This document shows, in pieces, positions 7,437-10,770 of a stretch of 10,770 nucleotides of DNA (positions are counted from its first letter, which is position 1; each line of letters begins with the position of its first letter). Made by a program: the position numbers and the translations under genes. The notes beneath the pieces were generated by a model. The model was not told the DNA's origin. It searched no databases and saw nothing but the letters and a program-made list of their open reading frames with translations. The stretch comes from Thermomicrobiales bacterium. GTDB taxonomy: Bacteria > Chloroflexota > Chloroflexia > Thermomicrobiales > UBA6265. The DNA lies in assembly GCA_025928535.1 (NCBI GenBank), contig JAICJJ010000044.1:1-10770 (forward strand), given 5' to 3'.

Positions 7437-7454
7437 GGCCGCCGCCAGGCGGCC
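7437..7454 (+). promoter_or_regulatory. Hairpin in the ABC-F leader
   Basis: GGCCGCC-GCCA-GGCGGCC is a perfect 7-bp GC-only stem with a 4-base loop, 47 bases before the ABC-F ATG. It is followed by TCTGATTTGCATCTTCGTT, which is T-rich compared with its surroundings but is not a true T-run. It could pause or attenuate transcription, as in leaders of some ABC-F genes. That role is inference. Confidence 0.35.
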
Positions 7455-7501
7455 TCTGATTTGCATCTTCGTTGACTTGGACTCTCGGGGAACGTGGTCG
7501 C

Positions 7502-9451
7502 ATGGCGTTTGCATCGATCTTGACCGTCACCGATCTTGCGAAATCGTACGGGTCGGAACAGATTTTCGAAGGCGTCTCGTTCCAATTGGCGGAACGGGAG
7601 CACGCCGCACTGGTCGGCGCCAACGGCGCCGGCAAATCGACATTGCTCCGCATTATCGCCGACGTCGAGCCCGCCACCAGCGGCGTCGTCGCGCTGGCGG
7701 GCGGAGCCCGCATCACCTATTTGCCGCAGGAAGCCCGCTTCGACAGCGACCGCACCGTGCGCGACGAAGCGCGACTCGGCCTTGCGGAAACCCTTGCCAC
7801 CGGCGCGCGAATGCGGGAGATCGAGGTGCGCATGGGCGACGCCGCGCCCGACGACCTCGATGCGCTGCTGGCCGAATATGACCGATTGCACGCGCGATTC
7901 GAGGCGGCGAACGGTTATGACATCGAGCACGAGACCGACCGGGTGCTGATGGGCCTCGGCTTTACGGAGGCGCAATTCGACGAGCCGGTGGCGCGGCTGA
8001 GCGGTGGGCAGAAAACACGGGTCGCGCTGGCGAAGGCGCTCCTGGCCGCGCCCGATCTCCTCCTGCTCGACGAGCCGACCAACCATCTCGATCTCGCCAT
8101 GCTCGAATGGCTCGAAGAATTTCTCCGCTCCTGGAGCGGCGCCTGTCTCATTGTCTCGCACGACCGCTACTTTCTCGATCGGGTGACGACGCGGACGCTC
8201 GATCTGTCGTTCGGCCGTCTCGAAGATTACCCTGCTCCGTACGCCCGCTATCTCGACTTGCGGCAAGAGCGTCTGGGTCGCCGTTGGCAGGAATATGAAG
8301 CGCAGCAGGAATACATCCAGCGGACGGAAGAATTCATCCGCCGCTACAAGGCGGGGCAGCGCTCGAAAGAAGCGCGCGGACGACAAACCCGGCTGGAGCG
8401 GCTCGAACGAATCGAACGGCCCCAGGAACTGGAAACGCTCAATCTCCGGCTCAATCCGCCAGTTCGGAGCGGACGCGACGTCGTCACGACTTCGGCGCTG
8501 CGCGTCGGGTATCGATCTGGCAGCGAGGAACGGACCCTGGTCGAAACGCCGGAACTCAAGATCGAGCGCGGCGACCGGGTGGCGCTGATCGGCCCGAACG
8601 GCTCCGGCAAATCGACGATGCTCAAGACGCTGGTCGGCGAACTGGCGCCGCTGAAGGGCCGGATCAACTTCGGCACGAACGTCAAACTGGGCTACTACGC
8701 GCAGGGCCACGAAGGCTTGCCGCTCGACGGCACGCCGCTCTCCGTCATCCTCAACGCCCAGCCGATGGGCGAAGAATCGGCCCGGACCTATCTCGGCCGC
8801 TTTCTCTTCAGCGAAGACGACGCCTTCAAACCAATCTCGGCCCTTTCGGGCGGCGAGCGGTCGCGCCTGGCCCTGGCCGAGTTGCTTTTGCGGCAGGCAA
8901 ATTTTCTGGTCCTCGACGAACCGACCAACCACCTCGACATTCACACTCGGGAAACGCTCGAGAAGATGCTGGCCGGCTTCGAAGGGACGATCCTGTTCGT
9001 GTCGCACGACCGCTTTTTCATCGACCGGATCGCCACACGCGTCTGGGCGGTTGAAGAAGGCGGCGTCACACAGACGCTCGGCAATTACACGGATCATCAG
9101 CGGCAACTCGGGCGGCGGCAGGTGAGCGAAAAGCCGGCTCCGGCAACCCCGATCGAGCCAGTCGACGCACAGCCCAAATCCGACGGCCAGCGCGCCGGCC
9201 ACGCCGCGGCGACGGCGGACGCCAAACGGCAAAAGTCGTTGCTGCAAGTGGAACGCGACATCGCCCGCCTCGAAGGCAGGCTGAACGAATTGAGCGACAG
9301 CCTGACGGTCGCCGGCATCGACGGCGATCACGCCGCGGTCGCGCAACTGGGAGACGAATACCAGCGGACGCAGGAAGAACTCGACGCGGCCTACGTCCAA
9401 TGGGAAGAGATCAGTGCGGTCGCCGCTGTCGCCATCGCCAGCGGCGACTGA
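7502..9451 (+). CDS. ABC-F family ATPase (ribosome-associated, YdiF/Uup-like)
   Basis: Cytosolic twin-ATPase protein of the ABC-F class. Such proteins bind the ribosomal E site and help translation or give antibiotic resistance; they do not transport. The 649-residue product has no membrane segment. First ATPase domain: Walker A GANGAGKST at 39-47, signature LSGGQ at 166-170, Walker B with DEPTNHLD from 190, switch His220. An arginine- and glutamate-rich linker arm follows at about 255-310 (EYIQRTEEFIRRYKAGQRSK), the P-site tRNA interaction motif. Second domain: Walker A GPNGSGKST at 364-372, LSGGE at 448-452, DEPTNHLD from 472, His502. A C-terminal coiled coil lies at about 575-638. The start is ATG 7502, with GGGGAA upstream; an in-frame TTG at 7472 is less likely. 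Its stop lies 3 bp before coaE. Whether it is a housekeeping or resistance member is undecided. Confidence 0.94.
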   Translation: MAFASILTVTDLAKSYGSEQIFEGVSFQLAEREHAALVGANGAGKSTLLRIIADVEPATSGVVALAGGARITYLPQEARFDSDRTVRDEARLGLAETLATGARMREIEVRMGDAAPDDLDALLAEYDRLHARFEAANGYDIEHETDRVLMGLGFTEAQFDEPVARLSGGQKTRVALAKALLAAPDLLLLDEPTNHLDLAMLEWLEEFLRSWSGACLIVSHDRYFLDRVTTRTLDLSFGRLEDYPAPYARYLDLRQERLGRRWQEYEAQQEYIQRTEEFIRRYKAGQRSKEARGRQTRLERLERIERPQELETLNLRLNPPVRSGRDVVTTSALRVGYRSGSEERTLVETPELKIERGDRVALIGPNGSGKSTMLKTLVGELAPLKGRINFGTNVKLGYYAQGHEGLPLDGTPLSVILNAQPMGEESARTYLGRFLFSEDDAFKPISALSGGERSRLALAELLLRQANFLVLDEPTNHLDIHTRETLEKMLAGFEGTILFVSHDRFFIDRIATRVWAVEEGGVTQTLGNYTDHQRQLGRRQVSEKPAPATPIEPVDAQPKSDGQRAGHAAATADAKRQKSLLQVERDIARLEGRLNELSDSLTVAGIDGDHAAVAQLGDEYQRTQEELDAAYVQWEEISAVAAVAIASGD

Positions 9452-9454
9452 TCG

Positions 9455-10138
9455 ATGAGCGACTCCGCGCCATCGTTCCCGCCGCCGTACGTCATCGGCG
9501 TCACGGGCAATATCGCCGCCGGCAAGAGCGTCGTCATGGCGCGGTTGGCGGAATGGGACGTCGCGGTTATCGACTCCGACACGGTCTATCACGCGCTGAT
9601 CGCGCGGGGCTTGCCGCTCAACCGCGCCCTGCGGCAGCGATTCGGCGAGAAGATCGCCCGTGCTGACGGGACGGTCGACCGTCCAGCACTCGGGCGGATC
9701 GTGTTCGCCGATCCGGCGGCGCTCTCCGCGCTCGACGCGTTGACCCACCCGGCGATCAAAGACGAGTTGCGGCGACGCATCGCCGCGTCACGGGAACCGA
9801 CCGTCGCGATCGACGCGGTCAAATTGATCGAAGCGGGCTTCGATCGTGATTGCGATGAAATCTGGGTGGTCGTCGCCAACCGCGCCCAACAAATCGAGCG
9901 GCTCGTTCGCCGCAGCGATCTGACCGTCGCCGACGCGACCCGACGGGTCGACGCGCAGCCGCCGCTCGGGCCAAAACTGGACCGCGCCGACGTCGTCATC
10001 GACAATCGTGGCGAAATCGCCGACACGCGGCGGCAGGTGGACCGCGCGTTGACGGCGGCGATCGTCCGCGCCAGGGAGCGGGTTCCGCGCGCGGCGCGCG
10101 GCAATACTTCATCACCCGTGGGAGGTCTCGACACGTGA
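9455..10138 (+). CDS. coaE: Dephospho-CoA kinase
   Basis: Phosphorylates dephospho-CoA at the 3' hydroxyl of its ribose, using ATP, the last step of coenzyme A synthesis; cytosolic. The 227-residue product fits the family (about 200-220). Seen: P-loop [11 protein letters not shown] (GKS at 23-25), DSDTVYHAL at 40-48 where the family usually has [23 protein letters not shown] with LTHPAI at 96-101, [10 protein letters not shown] at 120-129 replacing the usual DVPLLFE, and the C-terminal [19 protein letters not shown] block at about 168-186, typical of CoaE. The start is ATG 9455, 3 bp after the ABC-F stop, with no clear ribosome binding site, consistent with coupling. The last codons overlap the next gene by 4 bp (GTGA). 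The motif variations are moderate, and I consider the call secure. Confidence 0.92.
   Translation: MSDSAPSFPPPYVIGVTGNIAAGKSVVMARLAEWDVAVIDSDTVYHALIARGLPLNRALRQRFGEKIARADGTVDRPALGRIVFADPAALSALDALTHPAIKDELRRRIAASREPTVAIDAVKLIEAGFDRDCDEIWVVVANRAQQIERLVRRSDLTVADATRRVDAQPPLGPKLDRADVVIDNRGEIADTRRQVDRALTAAIVRARERVPRAARGNTSSPVGGLDT
10120..10125 (+). promoter_or_regulatory. Shine-Dalgarno site of the DsbA-family gene
   Basis: GGGAGG lies nine bases before the GTG at 10135, inside the end of coaE. It is a strong site and supports GTG 10135 as the start even though the gene overlaps coaE. Confidence 0.75.
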
Positions 10139-10755
10139 GCGAACCAGTCGAAATCGACGTTTTCTACGACTACAGTTGCCCTTACGTTTATCGCGCCACA
10201 ATGTGGTTGCGCGACCTGCAAGCGGCGATGGGCGACGCCTTGCTCGTCAATTGGCGCTATTTTCCGCTCGAGCAAGTCAATTCCGCCGAAGGCCCTGACT
10301 GGAAACTGTGGGAGCAGCCGGACGACTTCCGCAGCCGGGGCCTCGCCGCGTTCCGTGGCGCGCAGGCGGCGCGGCGCCAGGGCGACGACGCGTTTATCGC
10401 GTTTCACCGCGCTCTTCTGAACGCTCGGCATGCCGAAGGCAAGGACCTTGGCAAAAAGGAAACGTTGCTCGAAGCGGCCAAGGCGGCGAATCTCGATCTC
10501 GATCAGTTCGAGCGCGATCTGGCCGACCGCGATCTTCTGCCGGCGATCGGCGACGACTATCTCCAGGGCCGGAACCAACTCGGCGTCTTCGGCGTGCCGA
10601 CCTTCGTCTTCCCGAACGGCGGCGCGGCCTACCTGAAATTGAACGAAGTCCCGAGCCCGGATCTGGCGCTGCCGCTGTTCGAGGAATTCCGCCAGACCGT
10701 GCAAGCGCGGCCGGTGATCGAAGAAATCAAGCGGCCCCGCAAACCGACTGGATGA
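10135..10755 (+). CDS. DsbA-family thioredoxin-fold protein with a single cysteine
   Basis: A 206-residue protein of the DsbA / FrnE / 2-hydroxychromene-2-carboxylate isomerase superfamily. Seen: beta strand [17 protein letters not shown] at 5-21, with the motif CPYV where thiol oxidases have CXXC. The middle helical insertion covers about 55-135 ([36 protein letters not shown]), and the cis-proline loop is [10 protein letters not shown] with Pro155. Cys15 is the only cysteine in the protein, so it cannot form an internal disulfide. There is no signal peptide, so it is probably cytosolic. A role as thiol isomerase, glutathione or mycothiol-type transferase, or non-redox protein is open. The start is GTG 10135, supported by a strong GGGAGG. 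It overlaps coaE by 4 bp and ends the ABC-F-coaE group; 15 bases remain to the window end. Confidence 0.88.
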   Translation: MSEPVEIDVFYDYSCPYVYRATMWLRDLQAAMGDALLVNWRYFPLEQVNSAEGPDWKLWEQPDDFRSRGLAAFRGAQAARRQGDDAFIAFHRALLNARHAEGKDLGKKETLLEAAKAANLDLDQFERDLADRDLLPAIGDDYLQGRNQLGVFGVPTFVFPNGGAAYLKLNEVPSPDLALPLFEEFRQTVQARPVIEEIKRPRKPTG

Positions 10756-10770
10756 CCGTGCCGGCCGACC

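Larger units (their letters stand above)
7211..7501. other. Divergent lysA / ABC-F intergenic region
   Basis: This 291-bp region separates two divergent transcription units and must hold both promoters. From left to right it contains the lysA ribosome binding site, a tRNA T-arm-like hairpin (7284-7300), a 12-bp palindrome (7326-7337) inside a possible lysA promoter, and inverted repeats at 7359-7380, 7387-7407 and 7437-7454. A -10-like TATACT lies at 7422-7427 on the plus strand. No complete tRNA or known riboswitch could be assembled from it. Confidence 0.6.

Noticed and set aside
7211..7460. Lysine riboswitch or T-box leader for lysA
   Set aside because: AGAGGCCGC and AAGTA at the far end, and ACCGCGG near 7310, recall pieces of these motifs. 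However, the lysine riboswitch core (such as GCCGAAG) and the T-box TGGNACCGCG are not present intact.
7252..7660. tmRNA ending at the T-arm-like element
   Set aside because: No tmRNA 5' end with its TTCGAC T-arm-like start or tag-peptide frame is found upstream on the minus strand.
1154..8620. The string CCGGCAAATCGAC recurring in cmk and twice in the ABC-F gene
   Set aside because: It encodes the Walker A residues Gly-Lys-Ser-Thr with the same favoured codons, so it is shared function and codon bias, not a DNA repeat.
5891..9748. A 1285-codon open frame on the minus strand running from lysA across the ABC-F gene into coaE
   Set aside because: Only the lysA part (5891-7210) is protein-like. 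The rest is antisense to clear genes and stays open because of GC-rich codon use.
1..10770. Insertion sequences, CRISPR arrays, toxin-antitoxin or defence genes
   Set aside because: No transposase, integrase, direct-repeat array or defence motif was seen on either strand; all large frames are explained by core genes.

Overview
This is a GC-rich bacterial chromosome segment with dense housekeeping gene content and no recognisable mobile element, CRISPR array or complete RNA gene. Gene style suggests a Chloroflexota bacterium of the Thermomicrobia/Sphaerobacter type: a primary sigma factor with a '[19 protein letters not shown]' region 1.2, a one-cysteine DsbA-like protein, and GTG starts in stop/start overlaps. 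This placement is inference from protein style only.

Layout. (1) Bases 1-2579, plus strand: the 3' part of an RsuA/RluB-type pseudouridine synthase with a long basic disordered tail, then cmk (CMP kinase) and plsC (lysophosphatidate acyltransferase). The three reading frames overlap at each junction, so this is one translationally coupled operon. (2) Bases 2588-7210, minus strand, in transcription order: lysA (diaminopimelate decarboxylase), rpoD/sigA (primary sigma factor) and obgE (ribosome-associated GTPase). plsC and obgE converge with only 8 bp between their stop codons. (3) Bases 7211-7501: a 291-bp divergent intergenic region between lysA and the ABC-F gene, the most structured non-coding part of the window. 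It holds a 12-bp perfect palindrome on a possible lysA promoter, a tRNA T-arm look-alike placed in the lysA leader, and three GC-rich hairpins towards the ABC-F gene. (4) Bases 7502-10755, plus strand: an ABC-F ATPase, coaE (dephospho-CoA kinase) and a DsbA-family protein, spaced by 3 bp and then a 4-bp overlap, probably one operon.

The genes serve core growth functions: translation (rRNA or tRNA pseudouridylation, ObgE, ABC-F), nucleotide, phospholipid, lysine/peptidoglycan and CoA metabolism, and transcription initiation. I see no clear new defence or mobile system. The points most worth a second look are the lysA/ABC-F intergenic region, the single-cysteine DsbA-like protein, and the long arginine/proline-rich tail of the pseudouridine synthase.
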